Assembly: GCA_900546115.1 (NCBI GenBank)
Contig: URBQ01000037.1
Span: 1 to 24,484 of the forward strand
Length of the DNA: 24,484 nucleotides
Reading direction: 5' to 3'
DNA from: an uncultured Collinsella sp.
GTDB taxonomy: Bacteria; Actinomycetota; Coriobacteriia; Coriobacteriales; Coriobacteriaceae
Position 1 is the stretch's first letter; the number at the start of each line of letters is the position of its first letter. A program made the position numbers and the translations under genes. Positions 7,878-15,292 of the stretch are shown here, piece by piece. A model generated the notes under the pieces. It ran no database searches. It was not told the DNA's origin and saw nothing but the letters and a program-made list of their open reading frames with translations.

Positions 7878-8441
7878 CTACTTGGTCTTGGCCACCAGCA
7901 GCGGGTCGCCCAGCTTGACGAGCGGGTTGCCGCCGATAAGCGTACCGGACTCGCCGACGTGGTCGATGCTCTTAAGACGATCGAGCTCGGAGACGATGAC
8001 GGTCACGATGTCCTCGTGGCCAGCGGCCTTAATGGCGTCGCGGTCGAAGCTGATGAGCGGCTGGCCGGCCTTGACTACATCGCCCATCTCGACAAAGCGG
8101 GCAAAACCCTTGCCGTTCATTTCCACGGTGCCCAGGCCGACGTGGATAAACACGCGTAGGCCGTCTTCGGTGATCATGCCGATGGAGTGGTTGGTGACGG
8201 TGGTGGCGCCGATGCGACCGTTGGCGGGGGCGTAAATGGTGCCGGTAATGGGCTCGATGCCGTAGCCCTGGCCGAGCATGCCCGAGGCGATGGTCTCGTC
8301 GGGGACCTCGTCCAGGTTGACGAGCACGCCGTTGACGGGGGCATAGATGACGCCTTCGCGGGTGGCGAAGCTTGCTGCGGGCGGAACGGACGCCTCGCCC
8401 GTCGAGGTGAAGGTGGACTTAAGCGAATCGAGCAGACCCAT
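7878..8441 (-). CDS. PTS glucose-family IIA protein (Crr-like)
   Basis: This is a soluble phosphocarrier of the glucose family of the sugar phosphotransferase system. It takes phosphate from HPr and passes it to an IIB domain. The 187 residues comprise a short N-terminal extension and one IIA domain. His85 (TNHSIGM) and His100 (VFIHVGLGTVEMNGKGF) are 15 residues apart, as are His75 and His90 of Escherichia coli IIAGlc; His100 is the predicted phosphorylated residue. The ATG at 8441 has GGAGG 5 nt upstream; a TTG at 8453 overlaps that site. No IIB or IIC gene is adjacent, so this free-standing IIA must serve a permease encoded elsewhere. A LacI-type palindrome lies 51-62 nt upstream. Confidence 0.93.
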   Translation of the reverse strand: MGLLDSLKSTFTSTGEASVPPAASFATREGVIYAPVNGVLVNLDEVPDETIASGMLGQGYGIEPITGTIYAPANGRIGATTVTNHSIGMITEDGLRVFIHVGLGTVEMNGKGFARFVEMGDVVKAGQPLISFDRDAIKAAGHEDIVTVIVSELDRLKSIDHVGESGTLIGGNPLVKLGDPLLVAKTK

Positions 8442-8491
8442 AGTTGCCTCCAACGTATCAAGCGCGCATATGGCACGCGTGTAATGAAGCC

Positions 8492-8503
8492 GGAAACGTT
8501 TCG
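8492..8503. promoter_or_regulatory. Candidate LacI-family operator upstream of the PTS IIA gene
   Basis: GGAAACGTTTCG contains the palindrome GAAACGTTTC with a central CG, the usual core of LacI/GalR/CcpA-type operators. It lies in the divergent region between the IIA and esterase genes. A -10-like TAAAAT on the minus strand (8539-8534) sits upstream of it inside an inverted repeat, CAGCGCT (8524-8530) with AGCGCTG (8554-8560). The operator would therefore fall in the leader of the IIA transcript. I found no good -35 for that promoter. Confidence 0.45.
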
Positions 8504-8641
8504 TATGTGTTTCCCGGCACGGTCAGCGCTCCTATTTTACGCTGTGAAACGATAGCGCTGAGCTGGGATTATGTGATATATCAGTTGAAAGGGAACTTAT
8601 TGCGTGAGTGTTTCTGCGCCATGGGTCCAACTGGGGTACGC

Positions 8642-8670
8642 TTGAGGACGAAAAAAATAGTGCGCATAAT
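8642..8670 (+). promoter_or_regulatory. Promoter of the esterase gene
   Basis: TTGAGG (8642-8647) and CATAAT (8665-8670) are separated by 17 nt containing an A7 tract. The predicted start near 8677 leaves a short leader with the AAGGGAG ribosome site. The -10 matches consensus at five of six positions. Confidence 0.6.
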
Positions 8671-8689
8671 CTGCGCGAAGGGAGCACAT

Positions 8690-9589
8690 ATGATTGTCGA
8701 GAATCACGCGCTGTGGGGCGAGGAGCCGACCGAGGATTATCCGGCGACGTTTACGTATCTGGGTGCCGAGCCGCTGCCCGACAAGCCCAATGGCCGCCGC
8801 CCCGCGGTGATCATCTGCGGCGGAGGCGGGTTTACGCATATCGCTCCGCACGAGCAGGACCCGGTGGCGTTTGCGTTTTTGGACCGCGGCTACCAGGCCT
8901 TTGTGCTCAACTATGTGACGAGCGCCACGGGCGACGTGAGCTTTCCGCACCCGCAGGCGGACCTCGCCAAGATGGTCGCTACCGTGCGCGCCAACGCCGA
9001 CGAGTGGCATGTCGATCCCAAGCGCGTGTGCATCGTGGGTTTCTCGGCGGGCGGCATGATCTGCGCCTCGTTGGCAACGCAGTGGAAGACTGGACCCTTC
9101 GCGGGCCTTGCCGGGGCTCGTCCGGAGGATATTCGTCCCGACGCCGTGGTGCTGGGCTATCCGTTGCTCGACCTTGCCTATGTGCGCGATATGCAGACGC
9201 GCGACCCGCGCATCGACCTGCGCGTGCCCAAGACGGGTGGCAAGACAGGGCGCGATTTGCTCAACGACTATCTGTCGATGGTGACGGGCGGCGAGGCGAC
9301 CGATGAGCACCTGACCGACATTTGCCCTACCACGCACGTTTCGCGCCAGATGCCCCCGACCTTTGTGTGGGGCGTTTCGGACGATAAGACGGCGCCGGTC
9401 GCGCAGGTCTACCCGTTCGCGCAGCGCATGGCCGAGGAGGGTGTTGCATGTGAGATGCACGTCTTTGACCAGGGTGGCCACGGCCTTTCGCTCGGCAACG
9501 CCAATACCGCGGTCGACAACGAGGACAAGCAGGTTTCCGTCCGTCCCTGGATCCGCCTGGCCTTCCGCTTCCTGGAACGCCATATGTAA
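8690..9589 (+). CDS. Alpha/beta hydrolase, acetylxylan-esterase-like
   Basis: This is a predicted cytoplasmic carboxylesterase of 299 residues, with no signal peptide. The oxyanion-hole segment VIICGGGGFTHIAPHEQDP takes the place of the classic HGGG. The nucleophile elbow is GFSAGG with the serine in the middle. The acid is probably the Asp in WGVSDDKTAPV and the base His in DQGGHGLSLG. This pattern matches the BD-FAE/acetylxylan-esterase group that removes acetyl groups from imported oligosaccharides, but the substrate is not certain. The frame is open upstream to 8444; the ATG at 8690 is chosen because AAGGGAG lies just before it and the promoter at 8642-8670 lies inside the upstream extension. 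It is divergent from the PTS IIA gene. Confidence 0.9.
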   Translation: MIVENHALWGEEPTEDYPATFTYLGAEPLPDKPNGRRPAVIICGGGGFTHIAPHEQDPVAFAFLDRGYQAFVLNYVTSATGDVSFPHPQADLAKMVATVRANADEWHVDPKRVCIVGFSAGGMICASLATQWKTGPFAGLAGARPEDIRPDAVVLGYPLLDLAYVRDMQTRDPRIDLRVPKTGGKTGRDLLNDYLSMVTGGEATDEHLTDICPTTHVSRQMPPTFVWGVSDDKTAPVAQVYPFAQRMAEEGVACEMHVFDQGGHGLSLGNANTAVDNEDKQVSVRPWIRLAFRFLERHM

Positions 9590-9636
9590 AAGTAGACTAC
9601 TTGCCCGTTTCAAAAAGCCTACTCAGAGGAGGAGCC

Positions 9637-9957
9637 ATGCTTGAGGGTACGTATGTGGTTTTGGCCCAGACGCCGGTGGGGAGCAAGCGCGGCGAGGTGA
9701 CGTTTTCACATGGGGTGAACGGCGCGCTCAGGGCAGTACTAAACGTCAAGGGTCTCAATATCGCTCTCTCGGGTGCCCGCGCTGAGGGCGATTTCTTTGA
9801 GCTCTCGGGTACTATCTCCCACGTCTTGATGGGCAAGGCGCCCTTTACATGCACGGGGTCGGTTGAGGGTGATCGACTCACTGCTACCGCGCGGTCGGGT
9901 TCCATTTCGATCTCGCTGAGCGGTATGCGCAAAGAGCTTTCGGGGCGCACCGCATAA
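9637..9957 (+). CDS. Small beta-rich protein of unknown function
   Basis: I do not recognise this 106-residue protein. It has no signal peptide, membrane segment or cysteine cluster, with only one cysteine. The sequence alternates hydrophobic and polar residues in short strands separated by Gly, for example GEVTFSHGVNGALRAVLNVKG, and resembles a small all-beta barrel. The start ATG has GAGGAGG 4 nt upstream; the frame continues to a TTG at 9601 without a ribosome site. It lies 47 nt after the esterase gene on the same strand and is probably co-transcribed with it. Codon use matches the neighbours. Function unknown. Confidence 0.8.
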   Translation: MLEGTYVVLAQTPVGSKRGEVTFSHGVNGALRAVLNVKGLNIALSGARAEGDFFELSGTISHVLMGKAPFTCTGSVEGDRLTATARSGSISISLSGMRKELSGRTA

Positions 9958-9987
9958 AGTTTGCGCAGGTAAACATCGGTATTTGAC

Positions 9988-10015
9988 TTTATAAAATAGT
10001 TCAGAGCGCTATCAT
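9988..10015 (+). promoter_or_regulatory. Candidate promoter of feoAB
   Basis: TTTATA (9988-9993) and TATCAT (10010-10015) are 16 nt apart. The -10 matches at five of six positions. A better-looking TTGACT at 9983-9988 is 21 nt from that -10, too far. The sequence is locally AT-rich. Confidence 0.4.
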
Positions 10016-10030
10016 TTGTCGTTACGAGTT

Positions 10031-10056
10031 GGTTAGCCCCGGTAAACGGTTAACCG
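10031..10056. promoter_or_regulatory. Candidate iron-regulator operator upstream of feoAB
   Basis: GGTTAGCC (10031-10038) is followed by the perfect palindrome CGGTTAACCG (10047-10056). The first element resembles one half of a DtxR/IdeR box (GGTTAGCC type); the second half is poorly matched. The site lies between the promoter candidate and the GTG start, where an iron-dependent repressor would be expected to act. The assignment is by position and partial similarity only. Confidence 0.35.
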
Positions 10057-10078
10057 CGTCTAACGAAAGGATGAGCGC

Positions 10079-12439
10079 GTGAAGCTCGATACACTCGAGA
10101 TTGGAAAGGACGCCGTTGTCGCATCGGTGGCATCGGACGATCAGGCACTCCGACAGCATATTTTGGACATGGGCCTAACGCCGGGCACCGAAGTCACCAT
10201 GATGAAGTACGCCCCTATGGGCGACCCGCTCGAGATTCGCCTGCGCGGCTACGAGTTGACGCTGCGCAAGGACGACGCCGCTCGCATCGAGCTCGTAGGT
10301 GTTCACGACACAGATACGGGTCCGCGCGCTAACGCCGCAATCGGCACGACGGAGCACCCGGCACTGGGCGAGGGGACGTATTCGCCCCGTGCGGCAAAAA
10401 CGGCCGTGCCCGAGGGCGCACCGCTGCATTTTGCTCTCGCCGGCAACCAAAACTGCGGCAAGACCACGCTGTTCAACCAGCTGACGGGCTCCAACCAGCA
10501 CGTCGGTAACTTTCCCGGCGTGACGGTCGACCGCAAAGATGGCACCATCCGCAACCACCCCGAGGCAAGCGTTACCGACCTGCCCGGCATCTATTCGCTG
10601 TCGCCGTACACGGGCGAAGAGATCGTCAGCCGCCAATTCATCTTGGACGAAAATCCCGACGCCATCATCGATATCATCGACGCCACCAACATCGAGCGTA
10701 ACCTGTACCTGACGCTGCAGCTTATGGAGCTCGACCGCCCCATGGTCATCGCGCTCAACATGATGGACGAGGTGACGGCCAACGGCGGCGCCGTGGACGT
10801 CAACCTGCTCGAGAGCCTGTTGGGCGTGCCTGTTGTCCCCATTAGCGCTGCCCGCAACGAGGGCATCGGCGAGTTGGTGGATCATGCCTTGCACGTGGCG
10901 CGGTTCCGCGAGCGCCCCGGTCGCCTGGACTTCTGCGCGCCCGATGGTCCAGACGGCGGCGCGCTGCATCGCTGCATTCACGGCATCGCCAACCTTATCG
11001 AGGACCATGCCGCGACGGCGCATTTCCCGGTGCGTTTTGCGGCGACCAAGCTGGTTGAGGGCGACGAGCTGGTGACCGAGGCGCTTCACCTGGATCGCAA
11101 CGAGCTCGACGCCATCGAGCACATCATTACCCAGATGGAGGGCGAGGCCGGCACCGACCGCCTGTCCGCGCTGGCCGATATGCGCTTTAGCTTTATCGGC
11201 GACGTGTGTGGGCGCTGCGTCGTCAAGCCGCACGAGAGCCGCGAGCACGTGCGCTCCGTCAAGATCGACCGCATCCTGACGGGTCGCTACACAGCCATTC
11301 CGGCGTTTCTGGTGATCATGGGCCTCGTCTTTTGGCTGACGTTTGGCGTGATCGGCGCGGCGTTGCAGGGATTCATGGAGGACGGCATCGCTGCCATCAT
11401 CGCCTCGGCCGATGCGGGTCTCAAGGCGTTCGGCACCAACGACGTGGTGCGCTCGCTGGCTGTCGACGGCGTGCTTACGGGCGTGGGCAGCGTGCTGACC
11501 TTCCTGCCGATTATCGTCGTGCTCTTTTTGTTCCTTTCCATTCTGGAAGACTCCGGATACATGGCACGCGTGGCCTTTGTCATGGATAAGGTACTGCGTC
11601 GCTTTGGCCTTTCGGGCCGCAGCTTCGTCCCCATGCTCGTCGGTTTTGGCTGCACCGTGCCGGCTATCATGTCGACCCGTACGCTCCCATCCGAGCACGA
11701 CCGCAAGATGACGGTCATGCTCACGCCGTTCATGAGCTGCTCGGCCAAGTTGCCGGTCTACGGTCTGCTGTGCGGGGCGTTTTTCCCGCAGGCGACGGTT
11801 CCCGCCATGGTCTCGCTCTATCTGATTGGCATTGCGGTCGGTTGCATCGCGGCTTTGGTGCTCAACCGCACGGCATTTAAGGGAGACCCGGTGCCGTTTA
11901 TCATGGAGCTCCCCAATTACCGCCTGCCGAGCGTCAAGACGACGGTGATGCTGGCATGGGATAAGGCCAAGGACTTTATTACCAAGGCTTTTACCATTAT
12001 CTTTGCCGCTACCGTTGTCATCTGGTTCCTTCAGACGTTCGACATTCGCTTTAATGTGGTCGCCGATCAGTCGCAGAGTCTACTTGCCGGTCTGGGTAGC
12101 ATCATCGCGCCGGTGTTGGCCCCGCTCGGCTTCGGCGACTGGCGCGCCTCGACGGCGCTCGTCACCGGACTTATCGCCAAGGAGAGCGTCATCTCGACCC
12201 TCACGGTGCTTTTGGGCGCAACGTCGCCCGCGGTGCTGTCAACCATGTTTTCGCCGTTTACCGCTTACGTGTTCCTGGTCTTTACGCTGCTGTACCCGCC
12301 CTGCGTGGCGTCCATCGGTGCCGTCAAGAGCGAGCTGGGCGCGCGCTATGCCGTTGCCGTGTTCGCGTTTCAAGTGACGGTCGCCTGGATCGTGGCGTTT
12401 GTCGTGCATTCGGCGGGCATATTGCTGGGGTTGGCTTAG
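10079..12439 (+). CDS. feoB: Ferrous iron transporter, FeoA-FeoB fusion
   Basis: This inner-membrane Fe(II) importer has its accessory domain fused on. Residues 1-75 are a complete FeoA SH3-like domain (ILDMGLTPGTEVTMMKYAPM). After a linker, residues about 115-280 form the cytosolic G-domain: G1 GNQNCGKTT (122-130), G3 DLPG (167-170), G4 NMMD (227-230) and G5 SAA (about 256). G1 has Gln where Pro is common. From about residue 400 to the end come two gate-type membrane halves with RVAFVMDKVLRRFGLSGRSF and VGFGCTVPAIMSTRTL, typical of FeoB. The 786-residue length fits FeoA plus FeoB. The GTG start has AAAGGA 7 nt upstream and begins the FeoA fold exactly. No separate feoA or feoC adjoins. A terminator follows at 12481. 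Confidence 0.97.
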   Translation: MKLDTLEIGKDAVVASVASDDQALRQHILDMGLTPGTEVTMMKYAPMGDPLEIRLRGYELTLRKDDAARIELVGVHDTDTGPRANAAIGTTEHPALGEGTYSPRAAKTAVPEGAPLHFALAGNQNCGKTTLFNQLTGSNQHVGNFPGVTVDRKDGTIRNHPEASVTDLPGIYSLSPYTGEEIVSRQFILDENPDAIIDIIDATNIERNLYLTLQLMELDRPMVIALNMMDEVTANGGAVDVNLLESLLGVPVVPISAARNEGIGELVDHALHVARFRERPGRLDFCAPDGPDGGALHRCIHGIANLIEDHAATAHFPVRFAATKLVEGDELVTEALHLDRNELDAIEHIITQMEGEAGTDRLSALADMRFSFIGDVCGRCVVKPHESREHVRSVKIDRILTGRYTAIPAFLVIMGLVFWLTFGVIGAALQGFMEDGIAAIIASADAGLKAFGTNDVVRSLAVDGVLTGVGSVLTFLPIIVVLFLFLSILEDSGYMARVAFVMDKVLRRFGLSGRSFVPMLVGFGCTVPAIMSTRTLPSEHDRKMTVMLTPFMSCSAKLPVYGLLCGAFFPQATVPAMVSLYLIGIAVGCIAALVLNRTAFKGDPVPFIMELPNYRLPSVKTTVMLAWDKAKDFITKAFTIIFAATVVIWFLQTFDIRFNVVADQSQSLLAGLGSIIAPVLAPLGFGDWRASTALVTGLIAKESVISTLTVLLGATSPAVLSTMFSPFTAYVFLVFTLLYPPCVASIGAVKSELGARYAVAVFAFQVTVAWIVAFVVHSAGILLGLA

Positions 12440-12480
12440 CTATTAATTGACGCCGCCACCTCTGTGTATTGAGTTGATTG

Positions 12481-12514
12481 CGGCCCCGCATCTGTACTGA
12501 CGGATGCGGGGCCG
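12481..12514 (+). terminator. Terminator hairpin after feoAB, overlapping the next promoter
   Basis: CGGCCCCGCATC (12481-12492) pairs perfectly with 12503-12514 over a 10-nt loop. The tail TTGCTATATAAT is only moderately U-rich, because it doubles as the -10 region of the downstream gene. Confidence 0.7.
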
Positions 12515-12526
12515 TTGCTATATAAT
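12497..12526 (+). promoter_or_regulatory. Promoter of the MFS efflux gene
   Basis: A perfect TATAAT lies at 12521-12526, with CTGACG at 12497-12502 as the best -35 (18-nt spacer). The -35 and the spacer fall in the loop and right arm of the preceding terminator hairpin. Transcription would start near 12533, about 30 nt before the ATG. Confidence 0.65.
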
Positions 12527-12562
12527 CGCCCACCGCTCAAGACAATCGGAGAGGTTTCCTAC

Positions 12563-13759
12563 ATGACTCAGGCAAGGCAAGATGGCATCTCACTCAAACG
12601 GTGGCTCCCGCTTATCGGGCTCGCCTGCTGTGCGTTCGTATTCAACACGTCGGAGTTCATGCCCATTGGCCTTCTGACTGATATCGCCGCGTCGTTTTCG
12701 CTCACCGAGGCCCAGGCAGGCATCATGATCTCGGTCTACGCCTGGGGCGTCATGCTGCTGTCGTTGCCGCTTATGGTGTTCGCCTCGCGCTTTGAGTTCA
12801 AGCGTATGCTGCTCGGCGTGCTTGCCGTGTTCTCGCTGGGTCAGTTCCTGTCCGCTGTGGCACCGACATATCCCATCCTGGTCTGTGCGCGCCTGGTGGT
12901 CGCCTGCGCGCATGCCGTGTTCTGGTCGGTCGCCTCGATCATGGCCTCGCGCCTGGTTGACAGTCGCCACGGGGCGCTCGCCATCAGCATGATTGCCACG
13001 GGCTCGTCCATCGCGCAGATCTTTGGCCTGCCGATCGGCCGCGCCATCGGCCTGGCCGTGGGCTGGCGCATGACGTTTGCCGTGGTCGGGGTCTTTTCTG
13101 CCGCCGCGGTGGTGTACCAGGCAGCGGTGTTCCCGGCCATGCCGGCGGGTGAGCGCTTTACGCTCAAACAGCTTCCCGAGCTGCTCAAGAACCCGTTCCT
13201 CATCGCGCTTTATGCGGTCACGGTCTTTATGGCGACCGGCTATTATGCGGGTTACAGCTATATCGAGCCGTTCCTGGCACAGGTCGCGCACGTCGACGCG
13301 GGCGCCATCACTATGACGCTGACGGCGTTCGGCTGCTCTGGTCTGCTCGGAAGCTGGCTGTTTGGCCGCCTGTTCGATGGGCACCGGTTCCCGTTTCTCG
13401 CGATTACGCTCTCCGGCGTGCCGGTGGCTCTGCTGCTCATGGGTCCGGTTGCACCGTCGCTCGTCGCCGTTCTCGCTGTTTGCGCGCTATGGGGCTGCTG
13501 CTCCACGGCCTTTAACGTGGCGTTTCAGGCCGAGCTCATCAAGTACACGCCGGCGGACTCGTCGGCTGTCGCCATGTCGATCTTCTCGGGCCTGTTCAAC
13601 CTGGGGATCGGCACGGGCACCGCAATCGGTGGCGCCGTGGTGTCGGGCCCCGGCATCGCCTGGATCGGCTACGCAGGCGGCACGATCGCTGTCGTGGGCG
13701 TCATCCTCGCCATCACGGTGCTGTTCCCGGCCATACGCCGCGCCAAGCCCGTCGCCTAA
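12563..13759 (+). CDS. MFS transporter of the sugar/drug efflux (SotB-like) group
   Basis: This is a predicted proton-driven exporter in the cytoplasmic membrane, 398 residues, with about twelve membrane helices. The first helix region FNTSEFMPIGLLTDIAASF followed by TEAQAGIMISVYAWGV is diagnostic of the SotB/YdeA and AraJ-like DHA1 branch. Escherichia coli SotB, which exports arabinose and IPTG, has almost the same length. The frame opens at 12515, within the terminator and promoter, so the ATG at 12563 is chosen; GGAGAGG lies 9 nt upstream. It is a single-gene unit. The substrate cannot be told; sugars or small drugs are the family alternatives. Confidence 0.92.
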   Translation: MTQARQDGISLKRWLPLIGLACCAFVFNTSEFMPIGLLTDIAASFSLTEAQAGIMISVYAWGVMLLSLPLMVFASRFEFKRMLLGVLAVFSLGQFLSAVAPTYPILVCARLVVACAHAVFWSVASIMASRLVDSRHGALAISMIATGSSIAQIFGLPIGRAIGLAVGWRMTFAVVGVFSAAAVVYQAAVFPAMPAGERFTLKQLPELLKNPFLIALYAVTVFMATGYYAGYSYIEPFLAQVAHVDAGAITMTLTAFGCSGLLGSWLFGRLFDGHRFPFLAITLSGVPVALLLMGPVAPSLVAVLAVCALWGCCSTAFNVAFQAELIKYTPADSSAVAMSIFSGLFNLGIGTGTAIGGAVVSGPGIAWIGYAGGTIAVVGVILAITVLFPAIRRAKPVA

Positions 13760-13774
13760 CCACGTCCCCTCATC

Positions 13775-13847
13775 AGTTGCGGTGAAATAGTTCCTGTTTA
13801 AGGCCTCTGAAGGCTCAAACAGGAACTATTCCACCGCAACTTATTTT
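13775..13847 (+). terminator. 25-bp hairpin with T-rich tail after the MFS gene
   Basis: The left arm 13775-13799 pairs with 13817-13841 with one A-C mismatch (13785/13831), leaving a 17-nt loop that can form a 3-bp inner stem. The plus strand continues TATTTT, so it can terminate the MFS transcript. The stem is much longer than an ordinary terminator and may be a dispersed palindromic element co-opted as one. Shortly after, TACAAT at 13872-13877 could be the -10 for the next gene, without a good -35. Confidence 0.75.
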
Positions 13848-13912
13848 GGGGGAGAGGATACAAGCCGGGCATACAATGGATGTCGTTGTGTTGAGCTTAC
13901 CGGGAGGTTGCT

Positions 13913-15289
13913 ATGTGGGCATACGAGACGACGTTCTATCAGATCTATCCGCTGGGCTTTTGCGGAGCTCCGCGCGAAAACGCCGCCCCCGTTGCCGAGG
14001 ATGAACTCGCCCAGGCCGCCAACGCCGCGCCCAACCCCGATGCTCCGATTATGAAAATCGCCCAATGGGCCGGCTACCTGCAGGAACTCGGCATCGGTGC
14101 TGTGCTCATTAACCCGCCGCTCGAATCCGACAGCCACGGTTACGACACGCGCAGCCTGCGCCATATCGACCGTCGCCTGGGTGGGGATGCCGATTTTGCC
14201 GCCGTGTGCGAGACGCTGCACGCCCATGGCATCCGCGTGGTGCTTGATGCCGTCTTCAACCACGTCGGTCGCGGCTTTTGGGCCTTCCGCGATGTTCAGG
14301 AGCGCAAGTGGGACTCGCCCTACAAGGATTGGTTCCATATCAGCTTTGACGGTGACTCGTGCTACGGCGATGGTTTTTGGTATGAGGGCTGGGAGGGCCA
14401 TTTTGAGCTCGTGAAGCTCAACCTACAAAACCCCGCCGTGGTCGATTACCTGCTTGAGTCCGTGCGTCACTGGGCCGAGGTCTTTAGCATCGACGGTCTG
14501 CGCTTGGACGTCGCCTATATGCTCGACCGCGACTTCATGCGTCGTCTGCATACCTTTACCCGCGAGCTCAAGCCCGATTTTGTGCTGATCGGCGAGACGC
14601 TCCACGGCGACTACAACCAGATCGTCAACGACGAGATGCTCGACTCCTGCACCAACTACGAGTGCTACAAGGGCCTGTACTCCAGCTTTAACTCGGTCAA
14701 CATGTTCGAGATCGCCCACTCGCTGCATCGCCAGTTTGGTGGTGACCCGTGGTGCATTTATCGCGGCAAGCATCTGCTGTCGTTTGTCGACAACCATGAC
14801 GTGCCGCGCCTGGCGAGCATCCTGACGGACAAGTCCTGCCTGCGCCCCGCCTACGGCATGCTGTTTGGCATGCCGGGCATCCCGTGCGTCTACTATGGCA
14901 GCGAGTGGGGGATTGCCGGCGAAAAGGGCGGCCCCGATGGTGACTGGGCGCTGCGACCTGCGCTCGATGAGCCTGCGCCCAACGAGCTGACGGCATTTGT
15001 CAAGCAGCTCGCGCACCTGCGCTCGGCAAACGACGCGGCGGCCCGTGCCCTCAACTACGGTGCATATCGCAACGTGGTGATCCAGAACAAGCAGCTGCTG
15101 TTCGAGCGCACTTGCGACGATGCGACGGTGCTCGTGGCGGTCAATGCCGTGAACGAGCCCTATACCTTTGGAGCCGGCGAGCTCAACGGCTCCTTTGTCG
15201 ACCTGCTTGTCGACGATGCGCCCACGGTCGAGCTGACGGGTACCCTTGAGCTTGCACCCTACGAGGTGCGCTATCTGTTGAGGGCCTAG
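13913..15289 (+). CDS. Alpha-amylase family (GH13) glycosidase, intracellular
   Basis: This is a predicted cytoplasmic alpha-glucan-acting enzyme of 458 residues, with no signal peptide or carbohydrate-binding module. The four GH13 regions are present: DAVFNH (112-117), GLRLD with nucleophile Asp199, the acid/base Glu228 in LIGETLHG, and FVDNHD with Asp296. The N-terminus WAYETTFYQIYPLGFCGAP begins the barrel directly, as in small neopullulanase- or cyclomaltodextrinase-like enzymes, but without their N-terminal domain. The C-terminal 80 residues form a beta domain. The ATG has GGGAGG 5 nt upstream. It is followed after 3 nt by a DNA glycosylase gene. Exact specificity within GH13 (hydrolase or transferase) is not decided. 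Confidence 0.93.
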   Translation: MWAYETTFYQIYPLGFCGAPRENAAPVAEDELAQAANAAPNPDAPIMKIAQWAGYLQELGIGAVLINPPLESDSHGYDTRSLRHIDRRLGGDADFAAVCETLHAHGIRVVLDAVFNHVGRGFWAFRDVQERKWDSPYKDWFHISFDGDSCYGDGFWYEGWEGHFELVKLNLQNPAVVDYLLESVRHWAEVFSIDGLRLDVAYMLDRDFMRRLHTFTRELKPDFVLIGETLHGDYNQIVNDEMLDSCTNYECYKGLYSSFNSVNMFEIAHSLHRQFGGDPWCIYRGKHLLSFVDNHDVPRLASILTDKSCLRPAYGMLFGMPGIPCVYYGSEWGIAGEKGGPDGDWALRPALDEPAPNELTAFVKQLAHLRSANDAAARALNYGAYRNVVIQNKQLLFERTCDDATVLVAVNAVNEPYTFGAGELNGSFVDLLVDDAPTVELTGTLELAPYEVRYLLRA

Positions 15290-15292
15290 GCC

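Noticed and set aside
8574..8583. TGATATATCA palindrome as operator of the esterase
   Set aside because: A 10-bp AT-rich palindrome alone is weak and lies well upstream of the -35; no second copy was seen.
10175..11698. 507-codon open frame antisense to feoAB
   Set aside because: Same shadow effect; rich in His, Gln, Asp and Val with no domain, and fully inside a conserved gene.
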